Assembly: GCA_947683625.1 (NCBI GenBank)
Contig: CANTUR010000795.1
Coordinates: 179,923 to 243,922 of the forward strand
DNA length: 64,000 nt
Direction of reading: 5' to 3'
Origin: Mallotus nudiflorus
Taxonomy: Eukaryota; Streptophyta; Magnoliopsida; Malpighiales; Euphorbiaceae
The notes beneath the pieces are model-generated. The model was not told the DNA's origin. It was given only the letters and a program-made list of their open reading frames with translations, and ran no database searches. Every line of letters starts with the position of its first letter. Position 1 is the stretch's first letter. This document shows positions 35,272 through 47,072 of the stretch, piece by piece. The position numbers were made by a program, and so were the translations under genes.

Positions 35272-36618
35272 CCCTCCCTTTTTCTTTTTTCTTCTCTTCC
35301 CCAATCCTACCCCTCCCGTCCCCTCACCGTCCAGCCACCTACCGTTAGAGTGCCTCCTGGTGTGCCACTGTACCACCCTCCTCCACCTTCTCTGGCGCCG
35401 TTCAGCTCGTATTTGGCCAAGAAACCCGAAACTTCACCTACCTCCGTTCAAGTGATTTTCGATCACCAAATCCGGGGGTTCCGATGCCGTTGAGCTCTTA
35501 GAACTCCATAGAAGCTGATTCCAAGCTCCTTGTAACTTGAAAACTCGATTTGGTAAGGATTTGAACTTGATTTCATTTTCGGCCTCTTTTGTTTCTTAAT
35601 TTTTTTGAACTTTGATCTTTGATATTCAAGTTTAATTCCTTCACAAAACTTGATTCTACTAACTCAATCTACACTTTGGAATTTTTATGGAATTTTTGGA
35701 ATTTATAATGATTTTTGTGAATTTTTTATTATTTTATTATTATTTTCTAATTTTCATAAATTAATTAAATAAGTTGTGAAATTGTGATTTTTAGTGTAAT
35801 TAGTGGTTGAAATTAATTAATAATTTTTGTGATTTTTGTGTAATTATTATAATTTTATTTAGTTTATGTGAATTTTGTAAATATAGGTTATTTATGTATT
35901 TTGTTAAAATTAATTGGTTAATTATGTATATTTGTTGATTTTATTAAATTATATGTTGAGAAAATAATTTTAGAGTAATTATATAATTTTTATTGAATTT
36001 TTGAGTAATTATAGTATATTATGTGAATTTTTATCTATTAGGGGTATTTTGGTAATTTGGTAGTAATTTTAGTTTAATGTTAAGTTTAATTGGTTTTAAT
36101 AATTATTTGAAGAATAAAAATGATTTTTACAAATTATTTACTATTTTTAAATAATTAAAACTATTTTTCAAAAATTATTTTCAAATTATATATAATATAC
36201 TATTTTTGTAAATAAATGGGTTTTTAATAATTTTTAATATGTTTTTGGGCTAATTGAGTAATTTGGATTTATAAAACGAATTTCTATTAATATTGGTGTA
36301 TTTATTGTGAAATATCGGGTTTTAATAATATTATATTAATATTAGGGTTTTTAAGTAATTATCGGTGATATAACTATTTTTCAAATATATAAATTGCTAT
36401 ATTTTGGTATAAAAAGGGAATTTTTGGTATTTTCTTGTGAATGGTGAACCTCAGTCGGTGGAAATGCAGTTTGAAGTTCGACCGAGGGTTGTGAGAATAT
36501 TCTGTTTCGAAGTGTATTTTATTACAGGACCCACTTTACTTTTTAAGTAGAGAGATGTCCATTTTACAGAGGAGGTTCTGCCGAATTTTTAGTAGAATTC
36601 TCGTAAAACATGACATCA

Positions 36619-37050
36619 TATAATATCCCGAATTTTTAAATATTTTTAAACTGCATCAGGATATGCAGTGTTAATAATTTATATATATATTGATGATTAT
36701 TTTCATGAGTTTGTTATTTATTAAAGCTATTTTTAATTATTTTATATTATTTTAAGAGATTTACATAAAATTTTCTCGGAAATTTTATTTTTGGAGAAAT
36801 TAAAATGTAAATAATTTAATATTAATTATTCTAAATAGTTTTACGAATTTACATGAACTCATACATAGTTTTAAAATGTTAAATAAAAATGCAAATACGT
36901 ACATTTATTTAAATTAAATTAGGATCTAATTAAATAAATTAATTTTTATTATATAGTTTTAATATTACTTAATTAATTATATATGTGTATATATTATTAA
37001 AATATGTGTGTGGTGAGTATTTATTGTGTGTGTGTGTGATGTTATATAAT

Positions 37051-37082
<32 letters not shown>

Positions 37083-40000
37083 CAAAAAACAAAAGTTCAA
37101 CATATTTACAAAAGTGCCATTGTCTCCTTCCTTTTCTTCCCGATCATCTTCCTCACTGTTCCACCGCCTGTCACGTCGTTCCTTCACCATCGGTGTGCCT
37201 CTTGGCTTTCCACCACCACCTCTAGCCATTCCCGCCACCTGTAGCCTCCATTTCCGGCATGTTTTGGCCGGAATATCCAAGGAAACTGAAAATTGATCCT
37301 ACCGTCGATCAAGCCGTTTCTGGCCACCAAACTCGATGCCACCAGTCTCCATCTTCTACTTGAGTTCCAGTGAGTTCATTTCCAAGCTTTGTTTCACTTG
37401 AAATGGTCTAGATCGCCCTAGATTTTGATTTTGCATTTTCAGCCACTTTGAGTTTTTGAATTTTTTTAGCTTCAATTTGAATGATTCATGAAAAATCCCT
37501 TCACAAACTTTGATCCTAGTAGCTCAATCTAGCTCTGTAATTTTTTTGGAATTTTTGGCAATTATTTTAATTTTTGTGAATTTTTTATTATTTTATTAAT
37601 ATTTTCTAATTTTTGAAAATTAATTAATTAAATTATGAAATTGTGTTTTATAGTGATTATAGATGTTAAAATTCATTTTATAAATTTATTTGTAATTTTT
37701 GTGAATTTTATATATTTATTTTGAATTTATTTAGTTTATGTAATTTTTGGAAAATTAGGTTAATTATGTGTTTTAGTGAAATTAATTGGTTAATTGAGTA
37801 TATTTATTGATATTATTGAATGATATGTTGAGAAAATTAATTTTGAGTAATTATACTATTTTTGATGATTTTTTTTATTAATTTTAGGGAACTTACGAAA
37901 CTAGGGGTATTTTGGTAATTTGGCACTAAATTGGCTAAAAAATGTGATTAAATTGGTTTTAATAGTTATTTAAGGTATACAAATGTTTTCTATAAATTAT
38001 TTAGTATTTTTAACTAATTAAATCTATTTTTCATAAATTATTTTCAAATTATATATAATATACGATTTTTCCAAATAATTGAGTTTTTATCAGTTTTTAA
38101 TGTGTTTTAGGGTTAATTATGTAATTTGGATTTGTAAAATATATTTTTAGTATTAAAGGGCATTTTTGATATTTTTGTGATTATTCTGTGAATTGTGAAC
38201 CTCGGTCGGTGAATTGTAGTTTGGAGTCCGACTGAGGGGTTATGAATTGTGTTTATTCAAAGTGTATTTCTTTACAGGACCGACTCTACTCTTTGAGTAG
38301 AGAGAGGTCTGTTTTATAGGGGAGGTTCTACCGGATTTTTGGTAGAATTCTCATAAAATATGATGTCCGGTCGAATTCTAATTCTAATTTTGTGTCTAGT
38401 ATTCTAGATCGAGTTTCTAGGAATTCTGATAGAATTATTCTGATTTCCTATTATGTTTATTTGTTTAGTTGCACCGAAACCAAGGCCTAGTGGACCAGGC
38501 CCGTCAGATTCATCTCGAGGAGCGCAATAACAGTGAGTTATTATTTTATATATACGTGTTCTAGGATGCATGTTTTTAGAAATGTATGTTTTATTTGTAT
38601 AAAATATGCATATATGGTTTAATAATTACTTAGGTTTATTTTGGTATATTTTAAGTTATATTCATGTTTTATTATGATTTTGTATTTAAAATGTTTTTAT
38701 GTATATTTCTAGTTCATTTTGTAACTATATCGGATTTATTTGACGTATATATACTCGGAATATGCCTGGTTTATTTTTGGTATATTTCTAGTATATATAT
38801 GGTTTATGTTGCTATTTTATTCAAATTCATGCATCATTTATTTATGAATTTATATTTAATATTAATGAAGGATATTAATAGAACGTGCTACCTAGCACTA
38901 GGACCAAGTACGTGCCAGTACACCGATAACATTTAGGCTATATTACTAACCTATTTGTGGATATTGATCAGATTGATTTATGTGATTTGAGATGTGATTT
39001 GAGAGTGTGATTGCTGGAGCTCGGTTGACCAAGTGTTTTAGGGCCAATCACACTGACAGTCAGACTACTAGAGCTCGGTTGACCAAGTGTCTCGGGGCCA
39101 GTCTACTGTCCAAATGGAACAAGTGAATATATTTGGAATAAGTGAGCCTGTATGGCTAGAGTGCTGTCTAACACTACTTGAGGTTACAATTTTCTAGGGT
39201 TCTATTTGATCCTTCATAAACAGTGATTTTCAGTAAACATATAAAATGATTTTGCTGCATCTATGCTGTAATATCTCGAATTTTTAAATATTTTTGTACT
39301 ACATCAGGATATGCAGTGTTAATAATTTTGTGTATAATTATGATATTTTTACGAGTTAATATGTATTTAAAACTTAGTTTAATTATTGTATATTATTTTA
39401 AGTGCTTTACGTAAAATTTTCCCGAGAATGCTATTTTCGGGAAAATTTTTACGTAAATTATTTATTATTAATTATATTAAATAGATTTCCAGACTTACAT
39501 GAACTCATATATATTTTTAAAGTACTAAATAATGAATATATGTGTAATTATTTATTTAATTAGGGTTTAATTAATTACCCTAATATTTTATTATTTATTA
39601 TTAGTTTTAATATTATTTAAATACTTTTTTTTAGTGTATTAAATTTTAAAATATTAAATTATATGTGTGTGGTGTATATTTAATGTGTGTGATTTTATAT
39701 TATTTTAATATATAGTGTAAAGTATATATATATACATATACATTTAATATTAAACAAAAAATAAAGTTTGGTTTATTTACAAAAATTATCATCGTCTTCA
39801 TCTTCAACCCGCGCGCGTCTCCCTCGCCATCACCGCCGTCTGTCATGCCGTTCCCTTGTCGTCGGTGTGCCTCCTGGAGTGCCACCTCCTTCCTCTAGCC
39901 GTTCCGCCACCTTTCCTTCTCTTCTCCGACGTCGTTTGCCTCTGTCATCGCTGGAAAGCCAAGAGTTTGCATTTTCTTCTTCCCTCGTGATTTCGGCCAC

Positions 40001-43000
40001 CGTTTTTGACACCGCCGATCTCTTTCTTCTCCTTGAGCTCCGGTGAGTGTGATTCCAAGCTTTGTTTCACTTAAAATGGTCTTGATTTGCTTAGGTTTCG
40101 ATTTTGGTAATTCGGCCATTTTAGGGTTCTTGATTTTTTTGAACTTTGAATTGATTGATTCATGACAAGATCCTTCACAAATGTTGTTCCCCTTAGCTTA
40201 ATCTACACGTGTGAATTTTTGTAGAATTTTTGGGTATTTTTGAATATTTTATTATTATTTTCTAATTTTTGAAATTTAATTAAATAAATTATGAAATTGT
40301 GTTTTATGATAAATATAGGTGTTTAAATGAATTATAGAAATTTATTTGGAATTTTTATGAATTTCTATGTATTTATTTTAAATTTATTTAGGTTTATGTA
40401 ATTTTGGAAAATTAGGTTAATTGTGTTTTTAATTGAAATTAATTAGTTAATTGAGTTTAATTATCGATATTATTGATAAATATGTTGAGAAAATTAATTT
40501 TGGATAATTATACTATTTTTGGAGAATTTTTGGAGTGATTTTAGTATATTTATATATATAGGGGTATTTTGGTAATTTTACCCTAAATTGACTAAAAATG
40601 TAATCAAATTGGTTTTAATAGTTATTTAGGGTATAAAAATGATTTTTATAAATTATTTAGTATTTTTAATTGATTAAAACTATTTTTTGTGAATTATTTT
40701 CAATTATATATATAATATATAATTTTTCTAAATAAATGGGTTTTTTCGGTTTTTACTGTGTTTTAAGATTAATTATGTAATTTCTACTTATTAAATGTAT
40801 TTCTGTGATATAAGGGTATTTTTGGTATTTTCATAAATATTCTGTAATTGTGGACCCCGATCGGTAGACTGTAGTTTGGAGTCCAACCGAGGGGTTGTGG
40901 ATGTGTATCTGTGTCTATTTTTCAAAGTGTGTTTCTTTGCAGGGCCGGCTCTACTCTTTGAGTAGAGAGATGTCCGTTTTACAAGGGAGGTTCTGCCGGA
41001 TTTTTGGTAGAATTCTCGTAAAACGTGATATCCGGTCGAACCCTAATTTTTGATTCTGTGTCTACTATTCTTGATCAAGTTTTTAGGATTTTCTGTTAGG
41101 TTTATTCTGATGTTTGTTATTATTGTTTGTTTAGTTGCGCCGAGACCGAGGCCTAGTGGACCAGGCCCGTCGGACCTATCTCGAGGAGCGCACTAAGTGT
41201 GAGTTACTATTTTATATATATATGCTTAAGGTGCATGATTTAGAAATGTATGTTATTTTGATTAATTATGCATAAATAACTCAATTAGTATTTAAGTTTA
41301 TTTTTAGTTTATTTTTGGTTTATTTTTAGTATATTGTAAATTATTTGCATGCTTTATTTAACATTTATACTTAAAATGTTTTTAAATATATTTCTAGTTA
41401 TTTTGTAATTATATTGGATTTATTTGACGTATATATACTCGAAATATACCTGGTTTACTTTTGGTATATTTCTAGTATATATATGGTTATTGTTGCTATT
41501 ATATTTAAATTCATGCATCATTTACTTTCATGAATGTATGTTTTATATTTAAAATGAAGGATATCAATAGAATGTGCTACCTAGTGGGCAGCACTAGGAC
41601 CGAGTACGTACCGGTACGCTGATAGCATTTAGGCTATATTACTAACCATTTGTGGATATTGATTGGATATGATTATTTGATGTGTGATATGATTTGGGAG
41701 TGTGATTGCTGGAGCTCGGTTGACCAAGTGTCTCGGGGCCAATCACATTGACAGTCAGACTGCTGGAGCTCGGTTGATTTAGTGACTCAGGGCCAATCAC
41801 ATTGACAGTCAGACTGCTGGAACTCGGTTGATTTAGTGACTCGGGGCCAGTCTACTGTCCAAATGGAATAAGTGAATATATTTGGAATAAGTGAGCCTGT
41901 ATGGCTATAGTATTGTCTAACACTATTTTGAGGTTGCGATATTCTAGGGTTCTATTTGATCCTTCATAAACGATGATTTTTAATAAAATATATAAAATGA
42001 TTTTATTGCATCTGTATGTAATTGCTTGTATATATACATATTATAAATATACTTTTGATTATGTGCATTGGCATTTAGTATGCATGTATATATACTATAG
42101 TAATTCACTCAGTGAGGTCTGACTCCCCTCCGTTGACTATTTTTCAGGAGAGTCATCTTCATCAGACCTCAGTAGTAAGCCTGTACGCCGGATTTCTTCC
42201 GCTCCGGCTTCTCTATGTAAACTGCTCACTTGAGTTTTATTTTTATAATCTAGACACTGCAGTAGTTGTATAAAGTCGTGAGATATGTACTTTAAATATT
42301 TGAACTGGACTTGTATTAACGGATTTATTTATATATATGAGATATGGATTTGATTTAAATCCCGTGGTGGAATATTATTTTTATATTTATGATTTTATTT
42401 CCGCTGCATTAAGAGTTGTTGTTATTATTATTGCATGTTTTATTTTATTTTAGGCTTACTACGGGTTTCGGATTCGAAAGAATTCCCGTTCCCTAGCGCC
42501 GGTCATGGCCCCTGTTTGGGTTGTGACATGTGTGTAGTTGCTTATATATATATTTATTATATATACTATTGAATGTGTGCATTATCATTTAGCTATGCAT
42601 GTATATATATTATAATAATTCACTCAGTGAGGTCTGACTCCCCTCCGTTGACTATTTTTCAGGGGAGTCATTGTCTTCAGACCTCAGTAGCAGACCCATA
42701 CGTCAGATTTCTTTTGCCCCGACTTCACTATGTAAAATGCTTACTTGAGTTTATTTTATAATCTAGACACTGCAGTAATTGTGAACAGTTGTGGGGTTTA
42801 TGTATTATATTTGTGTGAGTTATGTATTTTAAAGATTTGAACCGGAATATGTATTAAAAGATTATTTATATATAAGATGAGGATGTTCAATTAATTTCAT
42901 TGGCATATTATTATTTTATTTTTATTTATGAGTTTTATTTTTGATACAAGTTATTTTATTTACGTTAATATTTTTATGCATGTATTTATTTTATTTTTAA

Positions 43001-43077
43001 GGCTTGCTACGGGTTCCGGATTCGAAAGAATTCCCGTTCCCTAGCGTCGGTCATGGCCCCTATTTTGGGTCATGACA
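36619..43077 (+). mobile_element. Solo LTR 'E' inserted in D
   Basis: It begins TATAATATCCCG (G-to-A in the first dinucleotide) and ends CATGACA. It is flanked by perfect catca duplications (36614-36618 and 43078-43082). Its parts are 36619-39266 and 42534-43077, about 3.2 kb. A (TA)n tract lies at about 37055-37082. The tandem modules are near 39005-39112. In the hairpin cassette (about 38285-38362) the arms read TTTTAT and ATAAAA where others have TTTTAC and GTAAAA. Confidence 0.93.
39267..42528 (+). mobile_element. Solo LTR 'F' inserted in E
   Basis: It begins TGTAATATCTCG and ends GTGACA, 3262 bp. The flanks are tatgc (39262-39266) and tgtgt (42529-42533), a duplication with two transition differences. 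E continues on both sides in register. F differs from its relatives by three instead of two hairpin modules (41701-41858), where a unit of about 63 bp has been duplicated. Confidence 0.9.
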
Positions 43078-44578
43078 CATCAGATCTAATTTTGTATCTG
43101 TCTGCTTTTTGTAATCCTAGATCGAGTCTCTAGAAGTTAAGCTAAATTGATTCTGATTTTTGTATTGTGATTTGATTGTTTAGTTGCATCAAGACTGAGG
43201 CCTAGTGGACTAGGCCTGTCGGACCTATCTCGTGAAGCGCATAATTGTGAGTTATTATTTTATATATACGTGCATTTAGGTTGCATATTTTAGAAATATA
43301 TGTTTTAATTGCATGATTTATGCATAAAATGCTTTAGTAAATGATTAGTATATTTTAGGTATATTTTTAGTATATTTTTGGTATACTTTGAAATAAATGC
43401 ATGTTTTACTCTTGATTTATACCTAAATTATTTTTAAGTATAAATATGGTTTATTTTATACTTGAACTAAATTTATTTGACATATATATACTCGAAATAT
43501 ACTTAGTTTATTTTTGGTATATTTCTAGTATATATATGGTTTATATTGCCATTTAATTTGATATCATGCATTATTTATTTTCTGAATGTATGAGTTTCTT
43601 TTAATGAAGGATATCAATAGAACGTGCTACCTAGTGGGCAGCACTAGGACCGAGTATGTACTAGTACGATGATAGAAGTTAGGTTAAATTATTAACCTAT
43701 TTGTGGATTATGACTTGATTGATTTGATTTGATTAATGTGAGATGTCATTTAAGAGTGTGATTGCTAGAACTCAGTTGACCAAGTGTCTCGGGGCCAATC
43801 ACACTGACAGTTAGACTATTGCTGGAGCTCGGTTGACTTAGTGTCTCGAGGCCAATCTATTATCCAAATGGAATACATGAATTTATTTGGAACAAGTGAG
43901 CCTGTATGGCGAGAGCATTGTCTATTATAAATTGAGGTTGCAATCATTTAGGGTTCTATTTAATCCTTCATAAACTGATATTTTTTTCAGTATTATATAT
44001 AAAGTGATTTCAGCATCTGTATGTATTTGCCTGTATATATATTTATTATATATATACTATTGAGTGTTTGCATTTAACATTTAGTTATGCATGTATATAT
44101 ATTATAACAATTCACTCAGTGAGGTTTGACTCCCCTCTGTTGATATTTTTCAGGAGAGTCTTCTTCTTCAGACCTCAATAGTAGACCTGTCCACCAGATT
44201 TCTTCCGCTCTGACTTTATTATGTAAATCGCTTACTAGAGTTTATTTTGTATTCTAGACATTGCAGTAGTGGTTGTACTTTGATCTATCGTGAGCTGTAT
44301 TTATATTTATGCATGTGTGAGATTTAAATTTCAGAATGTTAAACTGAAGATTTGTACTAAAGGATTTTATTATATATGAGATGGAATTTATATTATTAAA
44401 ATGAGTTGAGGAATTATTATTTTTATACTTGAGATTAAATTTCCACTGTACAAATGTTTTATCCATTATATTATATTGCTTGCTTTTATTTTTAAGGCTT
44501 ACTACGAGTTCCGGATTCAAAAGAATTTCCATTCCATAGCACGGGTCATGGCCCCCTGTTTTGGGTCATGACACCTAG

Positions 44579-45645
44579 ATGCTTGGGTTCTGTTTGATTC
44601 GGATGCCACGCATTCCTTTGTATCTTATGTGTTTGCTTTGAAATCATATTGGCAAGCTTTGAGGATCGCTTTTCCTTTGTCTGTCACCACTCCTCTAAGA
44701 AATTCTTTTGACACTAATGTTGTTCTTTCTGGTTGTCCAGTTTTCATCGAAGTTAGAGAATTGCCAGCAGATTTGGTGTTGTTAGATGTGATGGAATTCG
44801 ATGTGATACTGGGTATGGATTGGTTGTCTCAGCACTATGCCATTATGGATTGGCGGAGTAAAGAGGTGACTTTCAGAATTCTTGATAAAAACGAGTTTAA
44901 GTTTGTGGGTAATAAGAATTCTGCACCTTAGAATCTCATCTCTGCTATCATGGCTAGGAAGATGCTAAGGAAGGGTTGTTAGGGATTTTGGCATTAATCA
45001 GGGATACTTCAATGGAGAAATTGTCACTTATAGATGTTCCTGTTGCCTATGAGTTTCTTGATGTTTTTCTTGAGGAGTTGCCAGGTTTACCACCTCACAG
45101 AGAGATTGAGTTCTGTATAAATGTGGTTCCAGGCACTACCCCTATTTCGATGCCACCCTACAGAATAGCTCCTGCAGAGTTGAAAGAGTTGAAGGACCAG
45201 TAGCAGGAATTACTGGATAAGGGTTTTATCAGACCTAGCATTTCTCCTTGGGGTGCACCTGCCCTGTTTGTGAGAAAGAAGGATGGTACCTTGAGACTGT
45301 GCATTGACTATAGAGAGCTTAATAAGGTGACAGTGAAGAACAAGTATCCTCTTCTGAGGATAGATGATTTGTTTGATCAACTTCAAGGTGGATAGTTCTT
45401 TTCTAAGATTGATTTGAGGTCGAGTTATCATCAGTTACAGATTAGTGAAGTCGATGTTCCTAAAATGACATTAAGCACTCGTTATGGCCACTATGAGTTT
45501 CTGCTGATGTCATTTGGCTTGACTAATGCACTAGCAGCTTTCATGGATCTGATGAACAGGGTATTCAGACCATTTATGGATCAGTTTGTAGTAGTCTTCA
45601 TTGATGATGTACTGGTGTATTCGAAGATTATGGAAGAGCACGTAT
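44579..45645 (+). pseudogene. pol of element B: protease and RT, truncated
   Basis: Protease reads LFDSDATHSF, where the active-site Gly is replaced by Asp. It is followed by the conserved LDVMEFDVILGMDWL region. Stops appear near 44928, 44980 and 45201, with a frameshift near 44975. Reverse transcriptase is readable (KKDGTLRLCIDYREL, FIDD with the Asp codons at 45603-45608). It ends abruptly after MEEHV at 45645, where an inverted LTR begins. RNase H and integrase are missing. Confidence 0.9.
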
Positions 45646-47016
45646 AGAAATCATTTTTATACCTTAAATAACTATTAAAAACAATTTAATTATATTTTAA
45701 GTTAGTTTAGGGTAAAATTACCAAAATACCTCTATATTTATAAATATACTAAAATTAATCCAAAAATTCACCAAAAATAATATAATTGCACAAAATTAAT
45801 TTTCTCATCATATTTATCAATAATATCAATAATTAAACTCAATTAACTAATTAATTTCAATTAAAAATACAATTAACCTAATTTCTCCAAAATTACATAA
45901 ACTAATTAAATTCAAAATAAATACATAGAAATTCATAAAAATTCCAAATAAATTTCTATAATTCATTTCAACACCTATATTTATCATAAAACACAATTTC
46001 ATAATTTAATTAATTAATTTTCAAAAATTAGAAAATAATAATAAAATATTCAAAAATACCCAAAAATCAAAATAATCTCCAAAAATTCACACATGTAGAT
46101 TAAGCTTCTAGGATCAACATTTGTTAAGGGAATTTTCATGAATCATAAAGAAAAGCTCAAAAAATATTCAAAAATCAATTATGGCCGAAATTGAAAAATT
46201 GAGAAAAACCATACCAAATCAAGTTTTAAGCTTAAACAAAGCTTGGAATCGTCTTCTATGGCTTCAGGGGAGTCCAACGACACCAGAAGCAAGGAATTTG
46301 GTGGTCGGAATAGTAAGGGAGGAAGAAAATGAAACTTTCGGCCAAAATGCCAAAACTCAACTCACCAGTGCCGGAGAAGACGTCTACAGGCGGCGGAGTG
46401 ACGAGAGGAAGAAGGTGGCACGGTGGGAGGCGCAGTGACAGTAGGTAGCCAGCATGCGCAGTGATGAGAGGGGAAGGGGATGTCGGGGAAGAGAAGGAGA
46501 AAGGGTGAGGGTAGGTTTTGTAAATTTTACAAATTATATATATATATATATTAATAACTTTATTAATGTTTATTAAAATATATTAATATAATATTTAAGA
46601 AAATCATACACCACATGTTAAAATACACAATATATATACATATATACACACATGCTAATTAGGTATTAACTATATAATATAGTATTATTTAACAGAAATA
46701 ACCCTAATTTAAATCAATTATGTAAATATACATGCATGTGTATATATATATTCTAATATGACAATTAAAATAATGCATGGACTCATGAAATTTTATAAAT
46801 CCATTTAAAATAATTAATATTGAATTTCTTACGTGTAAATTTCCCCGAAAGTGCAAGTCCCAGAAAAATTTTACGTAAAGTACTTAAAAGAATATAAAAC
46901 AATTAAAATTAGCTTTAATTAAATTACAACTCTTAAAATATCAATATTAGATAAGAATTATTAACACTAAATATCCCGATGTAGTATAAAAATATTTAAA
47001 AACATGGGATATTACA
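45646..47016 (-). repeat. Truncated 3' LTR of fragment G
   Basis: The minus strand begins TGTAATATCCC at 47016 and matches the first 1.4 kb of the family LTR, including the TA-rich tract, the GC-rich patch (about 46270-46500) and the T-rich intron-like part. It stops at 45646. The frame at 46181-46438 lies in the GC patch and is not taken as a gene. Confidence 0.88.
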
Positions 47017-47031
47017 GTCTTCCCCCCTTAC
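47017..47031 (-). other. Polypurine tract of G
   Basis: The minus strand reads aaggggggaagac directly before the LTR start at 47016, the same as in A and C. Confidence 0.8.
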
Positions 47032-47072
47032 AAGAATTTATCCCCAAATTCCAGAAAGAAATGATCACAAAA

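Larger units (their letters stand above)
34784..44573 (+). mobile_element. Solo LTR 'D' in element B, itself split by E and F
   Basis: It begins TGTAATAACCCG at 34784 and ends CATGACA at 44573. It is flanked by cctgg (34779-34783) and cctag (44574-44578), a 5-bp duplication with one change. B reading resumes directly after. Its own parts are 34784-36618 and 43083-44573, about 3.3 kb together. No internal coding sequence lies between its ends apart from the inserted LTRs, so it is a solo LTR. A long (TA)n tract lies at about 35225-35270, and the hairpin cassette starts near 36534. Confidence 0.92.
19261..45645 (+). mobile_element. Gypsy element 'B' (Tekay/Del-like), old, split and truncated
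   Basis: The 5' LTR is 19261-21800, with the primer site after it, then gag from 21999. Its internal sequence stops at 23278 where element A is inserted and resumes at 34709. It stops again at 34783 where solo LTR D is inserted and resumes at 44579. The flanks rejoin colinearly with A and C, which proves the nesting. It ends within reverse transcriptase at 45645 against an inverted gypsy fragment; RNase H, integrase and 3' LTR are lost. It has many more stops and changes than A and C, so it is the oldest of the three. Confidence 0.9.

Noticed and set aside
44254..44532. 92-codon minus-strand frame near the end of solo LTR D
   Set aside because: Asn/Lys/Ile-rich reverse reading of the AT-rich LTR end; absent in the other LTRs.
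34784..44573. D, E and F as parts of one full-length element with two LTRs
   Set aside because: Each has its own target duplication, the split halves rejoin in register, and no gag or pol lies between them.
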